Assembly: GCF_037811135.1 (NCBI RefSeq)
Contig: NZ_CP149130.1
Location: 2,166,501 to 2,230,500, forward strand
Length of the DNA stretch: 64,000 nt
DNA from: Aeromonas rivipollensis
Lineage (GTDB): Bacteria > Pseudomonadota > Gammaproteobacteria > Enterobacterales > Aeromonadaceae
Direction: 5' to 3'
The position numbers and the translations under genes were made by a program. Each line of letters opens with the position of its first letter. Position 1 is the stretch's first letter. Below the pieces are notes generated by a model, which was not told the DNA's origin, did no database searches, and saw only the letters and a program-made list of their open reading frames with translations. Positions 1-8,875 of the stretch are shown here, in pieces.

Positions 1-136
1 CAAGAGCGTGGTGGTGCGGGTCAATGACAGGGGCAACTTCCCCAGAGGCCGGATCATCGATCTCTCCAGGGCCGCCTTCAGCACCATAGGCAACACCCGA
101 TCCGGCCTTCTCAAGGTCAAGGTCGAGGTGTTGTAG
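1..136 (+). CDS. RlpA-like septal ring lytic transglycosylase, 3' end only
   Basis: Only the last 45 codons are in the window; the gene starts upstream. The visible tail reads VVVRVNDRGNFPRGRIIDLS and ends KVEVL, which is the end of the double-psi beta-barrel of the rare lipoprotein A family. RlpA proteins are outer-membrane lipoproteins that cut naked glycan strands at the septum. There is no SPOR domain after the barrel, so this is the short form that ends with the barrel. The N-terminus, the lipobox and the neighbours upstream cannot be seen. Confidence 0.8.
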   Translation, partial: KSVVVRVNDRGNFPRGRIIDLSRAAFSTIGNTRSGLLKVKVEVL

Positions 137-311
137 GGGGTTGCTGGCGGCCCATTGCACCCTTGGAAACGGCAAGGCCCCGGACACTGCATCTCAGCGT
201 TGACAGCCTCCCGCCTTCAACCGTATCTGTGTTATTGCGTGACTGCCGCTCAAGGCACTCGGCTGATCTTTTGCTGCCCTTCGCCAGGGCGCCAATATGG
301 AGGTTGTTGAG

Positions 312-785
312 ATGACGAACCGTACGCCCATTCAGGCCACACAGATCCCGGAGAACAAGGCAAAGTCCCTCTATCCGGAGCCCTTCGCCTCCCTGGTCAA
401 ACACCGCACCAGGCGCAGACTGGGGGACCACTTCGGTCTTGCCAATCTTGGGGTGAACCTGACGACCCTGGCGCCGGGCGCCATCTCGGCGCTCAAGCAT
501 CACCACAGCAGGCAGGATGAGTTCATCTATGTGCTCTCGGGCACCCCCACGCTGCGCTATGGGGAGGAGGAGTACCTGATGTCGCCGGGGGAGTGCATCG
601 GCTTCAAGGGCGGCAATGGCCTGGCCCACCAGTTGCTCAACCCTGGGGAGGTGGAGGCGGTCTATCTCGAAGTGGGGGACAGGCTGGCAGGGGACAGAGT
701 CCAATACCCGGATGACGATCTGGCACTGGTTCAGGGCGCCGATGGCGCCTGGGCTGCAACACATAAGGACGGGACCCCTTATTAG
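312..785 (+). CDS. Cupin domain protein
   Basis: A 157-residue single-domain cupin of unknown substrate. The metal-binding motif is visible as HHHSRQDEFIYVLSGTPTL in the middle of the protein, followed by the second cupin motif around PGECIGFKGGNGLAHQLLN. It resembles stand-alone cupins often annotated as mannose-6-phosphate isomerase-like or transcriptional-regulator-like proteins, but there is no helix-turn-helix here. The start at 312 was chosen because GGAGG at 299-303 sits 8 bases before it; an in-frame ATG at 297 would put that site inside the gene. No operon partner is evident; a GNAT gene follows after 35 bases. Confidence 0.75.
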   Translation: MTNRTPIQATQIPENKAKSLYPEPFASLVKHRTRRRLGDHFGLANLGVNLTTLAPGAISALKHHHSRQDEFIYVLSGTPTLRYGEEEYLMSPGECIGFKGGNGLAHQLLNPGEVEAVYLEVGDRLAGDRVQYPDDDLALVQGADGAWAATHKDGTPY

Positions 786-820
786 GGGCCCATCACTCTT
801 TGGGAAAGCATGATAAGCCG

Positions 821-1270
821 ATGAAATTCATCCCCTTCTGTGAGGTGCGCGCAGAGGATTTTCTGCCCCTGGTCAACGACGAGACGTTGCGAAAGCACCT
901 GATTGACCATCCCCCCTTCGAGCTGGCCACGGTGCGGCGCTGGATGGAGGAGAAGATGGCGATAGATGCGCTGCCCGGTTGTCGCGTGCGAGCCGTTCTC
1001 ATCGATGGCGCTCTGGTGGGGTGGTGCGGTCTCCAGCCCGATGAGGAGGGGATCGAGATAGCCATCGTCATCGCCAGGGCGGGCTGGGGCAGGGGGCTCG
1101 CCATCTTCAACGAGATGATGGGTTGGGCGCGCAGCATGGGCCATCAGGAGGTCGTCTTCCATCTGCTGGGCACACGCCCCTTATACAAGTCCCTCGCCAG
1201 GCGCGCCACCAGGGTGAAGAAGACGACACTGTCGGGGCACTCCTTCACCACCTATTACTTCAGCGTTTAG
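821..1270 (+). CDS. GNAT-like N-acetyltransferase
   Basis: A 149-residue protein with a GNAT-like fold: an acceptor-side N-terminal half, a central strand GALVGWCGLQPDEEGIEIAI, and an acetyl-CoA loop region near ARAGWGRGLAIFNEMM that resembles the Q/RxxGxG/A motif. The substrate is unknown. ATG at 821 is preferred; an in-frame TTG at 800 would add seven residues without a better ribosome site. It lies just after the cupin gene in the same direction and may be co-transcribed. Confidence 0.6.
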   Translation: MKFIPFCEVRAEDFLPLVNDETLRKHLIDHPPFELATVRRWMEEKMAIDALPGCRVRAVLIDGALVGWCGLQPDEEGIEIAIVIARAGWGRGLAIFNEMMGWARSMGHQEVVFHLLGTRPLYKSLARRATRVKKTTLSGHSFTTYYFSV

Positions 1271-1507
1271 ATCTGGAGCAGGCCCTGATGGCGAGCCACG
1301 TTCTTGCCTCTGGCCGCGCTTATGTCTCTGCCGCCGTCCCGTTGTTCACCCGGTTGAACACTCTGTCCATCCTGCCCATCTATATCGGCCTGGCCGCCAT
1401 GCCTACACTGGTCGCCATGTTGAGGGAGGCGATTGCCATGAGAGAATTGCCATGAGAAGGGCAGACACCTCCCTGTGTGTTGATGATGTGACAGTGGAGA
1501 AGTAGGG

Positions 1508-1816
1508 ATGAAGAGAGAGTCGGACAAGATAGTGTCGATCGCCGTGCTCAAGGCCCGCGCCGGCATGAGGGAGCACCTGCGCCACGGGTTGCTCGCGCTG
1601 ATAGCGCCCACCCGCCGGGAGCCTGGCAACCTCGACTATGTGCTGTTCGAGTTGAAGGACGAACCCGGCACCTTCTACATGCGCGAAGCCTTCGTCAGTC
1701 AGGCCGCCCTGGATGCCCACTGCGCGAGCGACTATTTCCAGGCCTTCGCCCGCCAGGCGGACGACTTGCTGGCAGAGCCTCTGCGGCTGGTCTTCATGGA
1801 GGAAGTGAGCCCCTGA
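1508..1816 (+). CDS. Antibiotic biosynthesis monooxygenase (ABM) family protein
   Basis: A 102-residue ferredoxin-like alpha-beta barrel protein. The sequence IVSIAVLKARAGM at the start, REPGNLDYVLFELKDEPGTF in the middle and FYMREAFVSQAALDAHCASD towards the end match the ABM/YgiN type of small cofactor-independent monooxygenases, usually dimers acting on quinols or similar aromatics. The true substrate is not known. A hairpin terminator follows directly, so the gene probably ends its transcript. Confidence 0.75.
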   Translation: MKRESDKIVSIAVLKARAGMREHLRHGLLALIAPTRREPGNLDYVLFELKDEPGTFYMREAFVSQAALDAHCASDYFQAFARQADDLLAEPLRLVFMEEVSP

Positions 1817-1834
1817 CCTCTGGCAATAGCACCC

Positions 1835-1864
1835 GGCCCGATGATCACCCCATCGGGCCTTTTT
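1835..1864 (+). terminator. Rho-independent terminator after the ABM gene
   Basis: Stem GGCCCGAT (1835-1842) pairs with ATCGGGCC (1852-1859), followed by TTTTT at 1860-1864. It lies 19 bases after the ABM stop. Read on the other strand there is no T tract, so it serves only the plus strand. Confidence 0.85.
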
Positions 1865-1868
1865 GCAT

Positions 1869-2807
1869 TCAGTTTCGTTCGGGGAGATTCATCTGCTCGC
1901 TCATGGTATCGATGAAGTGGCGTATGGCGGTGGTCGCTGGCTGTCCGGCCAGGGGCGGAGCATAGAGCACGCAGAGATCCGCCGGTATGGCCTGCTCGAG
2001 GCGGATGAAGCGCACATGGGGCCACTTCTGACGGCCGTAGCTGGCCGGCACCAGGGCCACCTGCTGGCTGGTGGCCACCACCGCCATCAGGGTATTGGGC
2101 TCGACCACCTCCTGGTGGAGCCGGGGGTAAAAGCCCTCCACCAGGCAGGCGTTGATGATGAGATCGGTAGAAGACGAGTTGGCGCGGCTCATCAGCACGA
2201 ACGGTTCCGCCGCCAGCTCGGGGAGGGAGACCCGCTTGCGATCCCGCAAGGGGTGCTCGTCCGATACTACCAGCACCATGGATTCGCGATAGACGGTCTC
2301 GGCCTGCAGCGGATGTATGTTGAGGGTGTCGGCGAAGCGGGCGAGGCCGAGATCTATCTCCTTGCTGGCCAGCGCCTGCTTCTGGCGCTCGGGGGAGAGC
2401 TCGGTGAAGGTTATCTCGCACTCGGGGTGGCGCTGGTGACACTGGCGGATCACCTCGCCAAAGCCGGCCCAGAAGATGGAGCTGACCAGCCCGATACGGA
2501 TCTGGTTGCGCTCCATGCGCCCCGCCTGCACCACCCGGTTGAGGCCGCTCTCCAGCACGTCGAACAGCCGATCGCACTCGGCCTGCAGCAGGCGACCAGT
2601 GGGGGTCAGGTTCACCTGACGGGTGTGGCGATCAAACAGGGTCGCTCCCAGCAGGGATTCCAGCTCCTTTATTTGAGCGCTCAGCGGCGACTTGGAGACA
2701 TTGAGTCGCAGGGCGGCCCGGCTGAAGTGACCCTGACTCGCCACTTCATGGAAGTAGCGCAGCATCTTGAGGGTGACGCGATCGCGCCAGTGGCTGTCCG
2801 GGAACAT
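1869..2807 (-). CDS. LysR-family transcriptional regulator, candidate regulator of the xapA operon
   Basis: A 312-residue LysR regulator. The N-terminal winged helix-turn-helix covers roughly residues 10-70 (LKMLRYFHEVASQGHFSRAA, then LSAQIKELESLLGATLFDR), followed by the periplasmic-binding-like effector domain. The start at 2807 was chosen because AGGAGA lies just upstream on the minus strand and the helix-turn-helix falls at the usual distance; the frame stays open 50 codons further upstream. It is divergent from the xapA-like gene at 3133, the same arrangement as XapR or PunR with nucleoside genes. Control of that operon is inferred from position only. Confidence 0.85.
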   Translation of the reverse strand: MFPDSHWRDRVTLKMLRYFHEVASQGHFSRAALRLNVSKSPLSAQIKELESLLGATLFDRHTRQVNLTPTGRLLQAECDRLFDVLESGLNRVVQAGRMERNQIRIGLVSSIFWAGFGEVIRQCHQRHPECEITFTELSPERQKQALASKEIDLGLARFADTLNIHPLQAETVYRESMVLVVSDEHPLRDRKRVSLPELAAEPFVLMSRANSSSTDLIINACLVEGFYPRLHQEVVEPNTLMAVVATSQQVALVPASYGRQKWPHVRFIRLEQAIPADLCVLYAPPLAGQPATTAIRHFIDTMSEQMNLPERN

Positions 2808-3132
2808 GGTTTCTCCTGGCAAAAGGGCAAGGGTGAGATCGCCGTCAAAGATTGGACACGAACTTCCCGACGCAGCGGGGCGGCTTAGCCCCTGTCCGTC
2901 GATCCGCATCACATCCCGGCCTCCCATTTTCGTCCCCCTCGGGGTCACTCTGACCATAGAGAGGCATCAATCGGCGCTTTTTTTTGCGGTTTTGTGCAGG
3001 GCAGTTGCCCCATGAAGGGGGTGATTGTGCTGCTAATCGGGATAATCTGGCCGATTTTAACGATTTCTCTCGCCCAATGCCTCCCCTAAAGTGAGCCCAC
3101 TTCTCATCCCAACCCTTAACGAGGTGCTGCTC
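2808..3132. promoter_or_regulatory. Divergent promoter region between the LysR gene and the nucleoside operon
   Basis: A 325-base non-coding stretch between two divergently transcribed genes. It is AT-richer around 2970-3090 than its surroundings, with a T8 run near 2978. It should hold both promoters and the LysR binding site. No single operator could be assigned with confidence by eye. Confidence 0.5.
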
Positions 3133-3960
3133 ATGCAACAAGATCCGGTTCAGAACGCCATCGCCACCATTCTCGCCCGCAAGCCGGGTTTCGCTCCCCG
3201 CGCCGCCATGATCCTGGGCTCAGGCCTCGGCGTGCTGGCCGATGCACTGGAAGATAAAGTCACCATTCCCTACGAGGAGCTGGACGGTTTCCCGGTCAGT
3301 ACCGTGGCCGGTCACAGCGGCGAGCTGGTGCTCGGCAAGCTGCACGGGGTGGACGTGGTCTGCATGAAGGGGCGCGGCCACTACTACGAACACGAAACCA
3401 TGAAGGTGATGACCACACCGGTGCGCACCTTCAAGGGCCTGGGCTGCGAGCTGCTGCTGGTGACCAATGCGGCCGGCTCGCTGCGCCCGGAGCGGATCGG
3501 GGTCGGCTCCCTGGTCATCTTCAATGATCACATCAACACCATGCCGGGCACCCCCATGACGGGCGCCAACGACGAGGCCTACGGCCCGCGCTTCTTCAGC
3601 CTGGCCAATGCCTATGACAAGGCCTTGCGCAGCGAGGCGCTGGCGCTGGCCGAGCGGGAGGGGATCGCCGTCAATCAGGGGGTGTTCGTCTCCTATAGCG
3701 GCCCCTGCTTCGAGACCGCGGCCGAGATCCGCATGATGCAGATCATCGGCGGCGACGTGGTGGGCATGTCGGTGGTGCCCGAGGTGGTCAGCGCCGCCCA
3801 CTGCGGTCTGCCGGTGCTGGCCATCTGCGCCATCACCAACATGGCGGAGGGGCTCGGTGACGTGCAGCTCTCCCACGAGCAGACCCTCAAGTGCGCCAAG
3901 CTGGCGGAAGCGGACTTCATCCGCCTCATCAACGCCTTCATCCAGCACCACTTCCAGTAA
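3133..3960 (+). CDS. xapA: Purine nucleoside phosphorylase, XapA/inosine-guanosine-xanthosine type
   Basis: A 275-residue enzyme that splits purine nucleosides with phosphate into base and ribose-1-phosphate. The family motifs are clear: phosphate loop MILGSGLGVLAD near residue 30, GRGHYYEH, VTNAAGSL, then YSGPCFETAAEIRMM and the base-binding AITNMAEGL. Length and sequence fit XapA (E. coli 277 residues) rather than the hexameric DeoD type. The start at 3133 has GAGG 8 bases upstream; the open frame begins 14 codons earlier at 3091 without a ribosome site. It heads an operon with a nucleoside permease and deoC. Confidence 0.9.
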   Translation: MQQDPVQNAIATILARKPGFAPRAAMILGSGLGVLADALEDKVTIPYEELDGFPVSTVAGHSGELVLGKLHGVDVVCMKGRGHYYEHETMKVMTTPVRTFKGLGCELLLVTNAAGSLRPERIGVGSLVIFNDHINTMPGTPMTGANDEAYGPRFFSLANAYDKALRSEALALAEREGIAVNQGVFVSYSGPCFETAAEIRMMQIIGGDVVGMSVVPEVVSAAHCGLPVLAICAITNMAEGLGDVQLSHEQTLKCAKLAEADFIRLINAFIQHHFQ

Positions 3961-3985
3961 GCAGGGAACGACCAGGAGGTCAGTT

Positions 3986-5245
3986 ATGTTTGCAGCAGGA
4001 TTTCTCGGTATGGCGGCGCTGATCCTCATCGCCGTGTTCGCATCGACCAACCGCAGGGCCATTCGCCTGCGTACCGTGGGGCTGGCCTTGGCCTTGCAAG
4101 TGGCCATCGGTGCCCTGGTGCTCTATGTACCGCTGGGGCGCCTGGCGCTGGAGGGCATGGCCCACGGGGTCGACGCCGTGCTGGCGAGCGGCAAGGCGGG
4201 CATCCACTTCCTGTTCGGCAACCTGGTCAACTTCTCGGTGGATGGCATAGGCTTCGTGTTCGCCCTCAACGTGTTGCCGCTGGTGGTCTTCTTCTCGGCG
4301 CTGATCGCCGTGCTCTACTACCTCGGCATCATGCAGCTGGTGATCCGCTTCATCGGTGGCGCCATGGCTCGCCTGCTCGGCACCTCCCAGACCGAATCTA
4401 TGTCGGCGGTGGCCAACGTCTTCGTCGGCCAGAGCGAGGCGCCGCTGGTGGTCAAGCCCTATATGCCGAAGATGAGCGACTCCGAGTTTTTCGCCGTCAT
4501 GTGTGGTGGCATGGCCTCGGTCTCTGGCACTGTGCTGGCTGGCTACGCCATGATGGGAGTGGACATGCAGTACCTGCTGGCGGCCTCCTTCATGGCGGCG
4601 CCGGGCGGGATCCTGTTTGCCAAGCTGATCATCCCCGAGACCCGCCAGCCGGACTATGCCTTCGACCACAGCATCCAGTTTGACGGCAAGAAGCCGGAGA
4701 ACGTGCTGGCGGCGGCAGGCGAGGGGGCCGCCAGCGGCCTCAAGCTGGCGGCGGCCATCGGCGCCATGCTGATCGCCATGATAGGGCTGGTGACCCTGGT
4801 CAACACCTTGCTCGGCGGGGTGGGGGAGATGGTGGGCATGTCGCTTTCGCTTGAGATCATCCTGGGCTGGATCTTCTCGCCGCTCGCCTTCCTGCTCGGG
4901 GTGCCGGTGGCGGACATCGGCATCGCCGGCGCCATGATCGGCAAGAAGCTGGTGGTAAACGAGTTCGTTGCCTACAGCGATCTGGCCCCCTACCTGAAGG
5001 ACGCCAGCACTGTGACGGCGGCCGGTCTGCAGGTGCTGGAGGAGAAGTCCAAGGTGATCATCAGCTTTGCCCTGTGCGGCTTTGCCAACCTGGCCTCCAT
5101 GGGGATACTGATCGGCGGCCTCGGCACCCTGTGCCCCTCCCGTACCGATTTCATCGCCCGCCACGGCTTGCGCACCGTGCTGGCCGCCACCTGTTCCAAC
5201 TTGATGAGCGCCGCCATCGCTGGCGTCTTCTTCTCCCTGGTCTGA
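3986..5245 (+). CDS. Concentrative nucleoside transporter (NupC/CNT family)
   Basis: A 419-residue inner-membrane symporter of the CNT family that brings nucleosides into the cell with protons or sodium. It shows the usual multiple hydrophobic helices, the conserved [20 protein letters not shown] and the C-terminal [25 protein letters not shown] at 3974-3978 supports the ATG at 3986, 25 bases after the phosphorylase stop. With the phosphorylase and deoC this gives uptake, cleavage and pentose use in one operon. Confidence 0.92.
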   Translation: MFAAGFLGMAALILIAVFASTNRRAIRLRTVGLALALQVAIGALVLYVPLGRLALEGMAHGVDAVLASGKAGIHFLFGNLVNFSVDGIGFVFALNVLPLVVFFSALIAVLYYLGIMQLVIRFIGGAMARLLGTSQTESMSAVANVFVGQSEAPLVVKPYMPKMSDSEFFAVMCGGMASVSGTVLAGYAMMGVDMQYLLAASFMAAPGGILFAKLIIPETRQPDYAFDHSIQFDGKKPENVLAAAGEGAASGLKLAAAIGAMLIAMIGLVTLVNTLLGGVGEMVGMSLSLEIILGWIFSPLAFLLGVPVADIGIAGAMIGKKLVVNEFVAYSDLAPYLKDASTVTAAGLQVLEEKSKVIISFALCGFANLASMGILIGGLGTLCPSRTDFIARHGLRTVLAATCSNLMSAAIAGVFFSLV

Positions 5246-5310
5246 GCGTCTCATCCCTTGTCCCGGGGCGCTGCGGCGCCCCTGCTTCATCCCACAATCA
5301 GGAGCCTTTT

Positions 5311-6105
5311 ATGACTCATCTCCCCCCTATCGATTCTCTCTTGGCCGCGACCAGGGCAATCCAACTGATGGATCTCACCAGCCTCAACGAGGAGGACGAC
5401 GACGCGCGCATCATAGCGCTCTGCCAGCAGGCCAGGACGCCCTTTGGCAACACGGCCGCCGTCTGCATCTATCCGCGCTTCGTGGGGCTGGCCAGGCTCA
5501 CCCTGGCGACCCAGGGCACCCCCGAAATAAAGGTCGCCACCGTGGTCAACTTCCCCCATGGGGACGATGAGCTTGAGGCCGTGCTGGCCGAGACCAGTGC
5601 CGCCCTCGCGAATGGCGCCGACGAGATCGATCTTGTGATCCCCTGGCGTGCGCTGATGGCGGGGGATGAGGCCGGGGCCCGGGCCCTGGTGCGCGGCTGC
5701 AAGGCCCTGTGCGGAGCGCGGGTGCTCAAGGTGATCATCGAATCCGGCGAGCTGACGTCGCCTGCGCTTATCCGCGCGGCCTCCCTGCTCGCCATCGAGG
5801 AGGGGGCCGACTTCATCAAGACCTCTACCGGCAAGGTGGCGATCAATGCCACCCCAGAGGCCAGCCGCATCATGCTGGCGGCCATCGCCGAGTGCGGCGC
5901 GCAAAACCGGGTGGGCTTCAAGGCGGCGGGTGGGGTGAAAAGCGCCCGGGAGGCGGCAGAGTATCTCGCCATGGCGGCCGCGCACTTTGGCGAAGAGTGG
6001 CTGGTGGCGGAACGCTTTCGTTTCGGCGCGTCCAGCCTGCTAGGCCAGTTGCTGGTGACGCTTGGCGAGCGCAAGATAGCGCCTGCTGCCGACAGCGGTT
6101 ACTGA
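5311..6105 (+). CDS. deoC: Deoxyribose-phosphate aldolase
   Basis: A 264-residue class I aldolase that cleaves 2-deoxyribose-5-phosphate to acetaldehyde and glyceraldehyde-3-phosphate. Both lysines of the family are visible: the one in [10 protein letters not shown] and the Schiff-base lysine in DFIKTSTGK. Length equals the E. coli enzyme (about 259). CAGGAG precedes the ATG at 5311. It is the third gene of the nucleoside operon. It lacks the usual deoA-deoB-deoD partners next to it. Confidence 0.95.
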   Translation: MTHLPPIDSLLAATRAIQLMDLTSLNEEDDDARIIALCQQARTPFGNTAAVCIYPRFVGLARLTLATQGTPEIKVATVVNFPHGDDELEAVLAETSAALANGADEIDLVIPWRALMAGDEAGARALVRGCKALCGARVLKVIIESGELTSPALIRAASLLAIEEGADFIKTSTGKVAINATPEASRIMLAAIAECGAQNRVGFKAAGGVKSAREAAEYLAMAAAHFGEEWLVAERFRFGASSLLGQLLVTLGERKIAPAADSGY

Positions 6106-6153
6106 TCTCTTTCTTGCGGCGCCTGCGGGCGCCCCTTGGCACAGGTGCATTGC

Positions 6154-7071
6154 ATGTCTCACCCCCCTGTTTCTCTTGCGCAGGCCCACGGCAAGGTGCT
6201 GCTGTTCACCCTGCTTATCAGCCTCTCCTTTCCCATCGGCAGCGCCCTGACGGCGGTGCTGGGTCCCCTGGTGGTCACCTGGGTGCGCTACCTGCTGGCC
6301 TCCCTCATCTTCGTCGGTGTGCTGGGGTGTCAGGGGCGTTTCGCGCTGCCTTCCCTGCGGGATCTGGGGCGTTATACCCTCATCTCGCTGCCAGCTCTTT
6401 GTTACTTCGTCGCCATGTTTGTGGCCTTGCAGGAGACCAGCGCACTCGATGCCAGCGCCTTCTACACCACGGTACCGCTGATCAGCGCCCTGGCTGGCAT
6501 GCTGATCTTTCGGCGGGCCATCGGCTGGGGAATGTTGCTGGCCCTGCTGGGGGGCATGGTGGCCGCGGCGCTCATCATCTTTCGGGGCGATCTGGGGCAG
6601 GTGGCTAACCTCAGCCTCAGTCCCGGCAATCGCATCTACCTGCTCGGCTGTGTGGCCATGGCCCTCAACCCCATACTTATCAAGCGCTACTACAGGGGCG
6701 AGTCTTTCCTCCACCTGACCTGCTGGACCCTGATCTGCGCCACCCTGCTGCTCACCCTGGTGGCGGTGCCCCGTCTGATCGAGGCCGACTGGAGCCTGGT
6801 ATCCGTCCCGGTGGCGCTGGGACTCGGTTACCTAGCCCTCTTTGCCACGGCGCTCAGCTTCTTTTTGTTCCAGCAAGGGAGCGTGGCGCTGCAACCCGAG
6901 CAGGTATCGGCCTACACCTACCTCATCCCTGTGCTGGTGCTGCTGACCGGCATGCTGACCGGGGAGACAGTACAATGGGAGCAGGTAGGCTGGGGTGTCG
7001 GGGGCGTGCTGCTGACCATGGTGGTCATGGTGCTGCTACCCATCCATGCCGGAAAAGGGCGCGCCCCCTGA
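6154..7071 (+). CDS. EamA/DMT-superfamily transporter
   Basis: A 305-residue integral membrane protein with about ten hydrophobic segments arranged as two EamA repeats (roughly residues 12-140 and 158-300). The second repeat ends with the usual pattern YLIPVLVLLTGMLTGE before a last helix. Members export or import small metabolites; the substrate is unknown. The ATG at 6154 is preferred over an upstream TTG at 6136. It follows deoC by 48 bases and could be read through from that operon. Confidence 0.85.
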   Translation: MSHPPVSLAQAHGKVLLFTLLISLSFPIGSALTAVLGPLVVTWVRYLLASLIFVGVLGCQGRFALPSLRDLGRYTLISLPALCYFVAMFVALQETSALDASAFYTTVPLISALAGMLIFRRAIGWGMLLALLGGMVAAALIIFRGDLGQVANLSLSPGNRIYLLGCVAMALNPILIKRYYRGESFLHLTCWTLICATLLLTLVAVPRLIEADWSLVSVPVALGLGYLALFATALSFFLFQQGSVALQPEQVSAYTYLIPVLVLLTGMLTGETVQWEQVGWGVGGVLLTMVVMVLLPIHAGKGRAP

Positions 7072-7104
7072 GGGGACGCCAGTCTTGGCCAAGAGGGAGG
7101 CGTC

Positions 7105-7596
7105 ATGAAGAGAACCCTGATCCTGGTGCGTCACGGCAAGTCGAGCTGGGAAGAGCAGGGGCTGCCTGACAGGGCGCGGCCGCTCGCCGAGCGGGGCCTA
7201 CGCGACGCGCCCCTGATGGGCAGACGGCTGGCGCACGATAAGGTGAGGCCCGATCTCATCCTCTCGAGCCCCGCCTGCCGGGCCTTGTCGACGGCGAACA
7301 TCATCGCCGAGGTGCTCGGCTACCGGCCAGAGGAGATAATCATGGACGAGCGGCTCTATGGTGCAGATGTGAGGACCCTGCTTGAGGTGATGGGTGAGCT
7401 TGGTGACGAGTTAGGATGCGTCATGCTCTTTGGTCACGATCCCGAGTTCACCGACCTTGCCCACCGTTTTTCCGGCAAGATCACCCGGATGCCGACCTGC
7501 GCCGTCGCCCGCTTCACTTTTGACGCTCCCTCCTGGTCGGCCGCCCTGTCGCAAAGGCCGGTGACGGCCGTGCTCGACTATCCGAAAAAGCGGTAG
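7105..7596 (+). CDS. SixA-like histidine phosphatase
   Basis: A 163-residue histidine phosphatase. The phosphate-accepting histidine is His10 in LILVRHGKSSW, followed by the second arginine region LILSSPACRALSTA and the second histidine in LFGHDPEF. It is close to SixA, which removes phosphate from histidine in HPt domains or PTS proteins, but lacks adjacent signalling partners here, so the target is open. GGGAGGCGTC precedes the start. Confidence 0.85.
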   Translation: MKRTLILVRHGKSSWEEQGLPDRARPLAERGLRDAPLMGRRLAHDKVRPDLILSSPACRALSTANIIAEVLGYRPEEIIMDERLYGADVRTLLEVMGELGDELGCVMLFGHDPEFTDLAHRFSGKITRMPTCAVARFTFDAPSWSAALSQRPVTAVLDYPKKR

Positions 7597-7640
7597 GAGG
7601 GGCGCTCAGCGGGGGTTGGTGAAGAAGCCGGCAAGAGAGC

Positions 7641-7671
7641 AAACAAGAAGGGGAGCCCAGGCTCCCCTTCT
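7641..7671 (-). terminator. Rho-independent terminator for the repeat-motif exported protein
   Basis: A 12-base-pair stem, AGAAGGGGAGCC (7646-7657) with GGCTCCCCTTCT (7660-7671), followed on the minus strand by TTGTTT. It lies 18 bases after the stop at 7689. Confidence 0.75.
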
Positions 7672-7688
7672 CATTCCCGTCATGTCGC

Positions 7689-8282
7689 TTATTTGGCGGC
7701 GATCGGCCCCTTGGTGCCAGCATCGTTATCGACCCAGCCATCCTCACCCTTGATGCGGCGATCCCCCTGTATGGTGTAGATGACCATGCCGTCCTTGAAC
7801 ACCAGGGCCCCGTCGGATTTCTTGGCACTGACCTTCTTGTCGTTGACCCACACCTGATCCTTGTCGTCGATGCGGATGGTGGCGACGGTGGCGCCCGTCT
7901 CGGGGAAGGTGGCGACCCAGTTGCCGGCGTAGGGGCTGGCGCTGGTGGCCGCCGCCGGAGCATCACCAAACCCGGCGGCCGCGTTCTCGGCCTTGGTCTT
8001 GTTGATGTCGCAACCACTGAGCTCGCTCACCTGGGTGCAGCCGGAGCGCTCCAGCTTCTGTTCATAGCTCATGTTCAGACCGCTGTCGGCGGCCGGAGCG
8101 GCAGCACCGAATCCCGCCTTGGCGTTCTCCGCCTTGGTCTTGTTAATATCGCAGCCCTGGGCCTCGGTCACCTGGGTGCAGCCGGAGCGCTCCAGCTGCT
8201 GGGCATATTTTGCGTTGATGGCGTGAGCCGGGGCCATGCCAAGCAGGGTCAGGGTCACGATAAGAGCAGCATTCCTGGACAT
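7689..8282 (-). CDS. Exported protein with two tandem Cys-containing repeats
   Basis: A 197-residue protein of unknown function. Residues 1-21 form a signal peptide ending APAHA. Two near-identical repeats follow (about residues 26-59 and 73-106), each with LERSGCTQV and GCDINKTKAENA and two cysteines nine residues apart (35/44 and 82/91), joined by an Ala-rich linker. The C-terminal 80 residues are a separate beta-rich domain (GNWVATFPETGATVATIRID). The paired cysteines suggest disulfides in the periplasm or outside the cell, which is inference. It stands alone with its own terminator. Confidence 0.7.
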   Translation of the reverse strand: MSRNAALIVTLTLLGMAPAHAINAKYAQQLERSGCTQVTEAQGCDINKTKAENAKAGFGAAAPAADSGLNMSYEQKLERSGCTQVSELSGCDINKTKAENAAAGFGDAPAAATSASPYAGNWVATFPETGATVATIRIDDKDQVWVNDKKVSAKKSDGALVFKDGMVIYTIQGDRRIKGEDGWVDNDAGTKGPIAAK

Positions 8283-8448
8283 AATTCATCCCTCAAAATG
8301 TGAATCTTGCCGGTTCATCGCAGCCTTGACTGCCATGAGCAACAGCCTGGGTTCGCGGCAATATCCTGGGTGCGAGGTGGCAGGCCTGTTTCACGTTAGC
8401 AGCTGGAACGGGACTCGCACAGGGGGGCGAAAAAATAGGTGCCATCCA

Positions 8449-8465
8449 CGGGCTCCCTGAGCCCG
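8449..8465 (-). terminator. Hairpin after the small 67-residue gene, possible terminator
   Basis: CGGGCTC (8449-8455) pairs with GAGCCCG (8459-8465), directly after the stop at 8471. A T6 run occurs on the minus strand about 17 bases later, too far for a classical terminator, so this is only a candidate. Confidence 0.35.
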
Positions 8466-8470
8466 CGGAC

Positions 8471-8674
8471 TCAGCTTTGGGGCACTCTTATCCCCTTGTC
8501 GAGGTAGAGGCTGCTGTAGTGGGCGCGATGGGTGACGAACATCACCTGGTGGCGGCTGCCGTCGGAGAGGATGACGAAATCCCCGGCCTGGGCCGGGCTT
8601 TGCAAGAGGATCTCGTGTTCGGGGGTCGTCAGCTTGTCGACCTCTTCCCTGAAGGTAAGGGTGTATGAATACAT
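8471..8674 (-). CDS. Small conserved protein (67 aa), paralogue of 47967-48179
   Basis: A 67-residue protein beginning MYSYTLTFREEV. Its core GDFVILSDGSRHQV closely matches GELVILSDGSKREV in the 70-residue protein encoded at 47967-48179, and the whole lengths align (MYSYTLTF with MYTYEISF; SSLYLDKG with STLYVTDV). Function unknown; no membrane segment or signal peptide. GTGGAG lies upstream of the start on the minus strand. The existence of the paralogue is the main support that this short frame is a real gene. Confidence 0.7.
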   Translation of the reverse strand: MYSYTLTFREEVDKLTTPEHEILLQSPAQAGDFVILSDGSRHQVMFVTHRAHYSSLYLDKGIRVPQS

Positions 8675-8875
8675 ATGGCACTCCACTGCAGGCGCATATA
8701 CAGACAGGTTTCCCAACTCTAGTCGCCAGTGCCCGGATCCGCGGCGCTCAAGCGGCACCTGTGCGGCCGTTAATTTTATGGGTAAGCTGACCCCCTGATG
8801 CGCGCCCCCAAAAGGGGCCGCAAGGATGAGCCTATGAACCCCATTTTTCGTGAAGCAAGAAGCCAAGGAGCTGTC

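Noticed and set aside
1288..1455. A 55-codon frame, MASHVLASGRAYVSAAVPLF and on
   Set aside because: It has a modest GGAG upstream and a hydrophobic stretch, but no family match and no conserved features; kept only as a remote possibility in the 237-base gap before the ABM gene.
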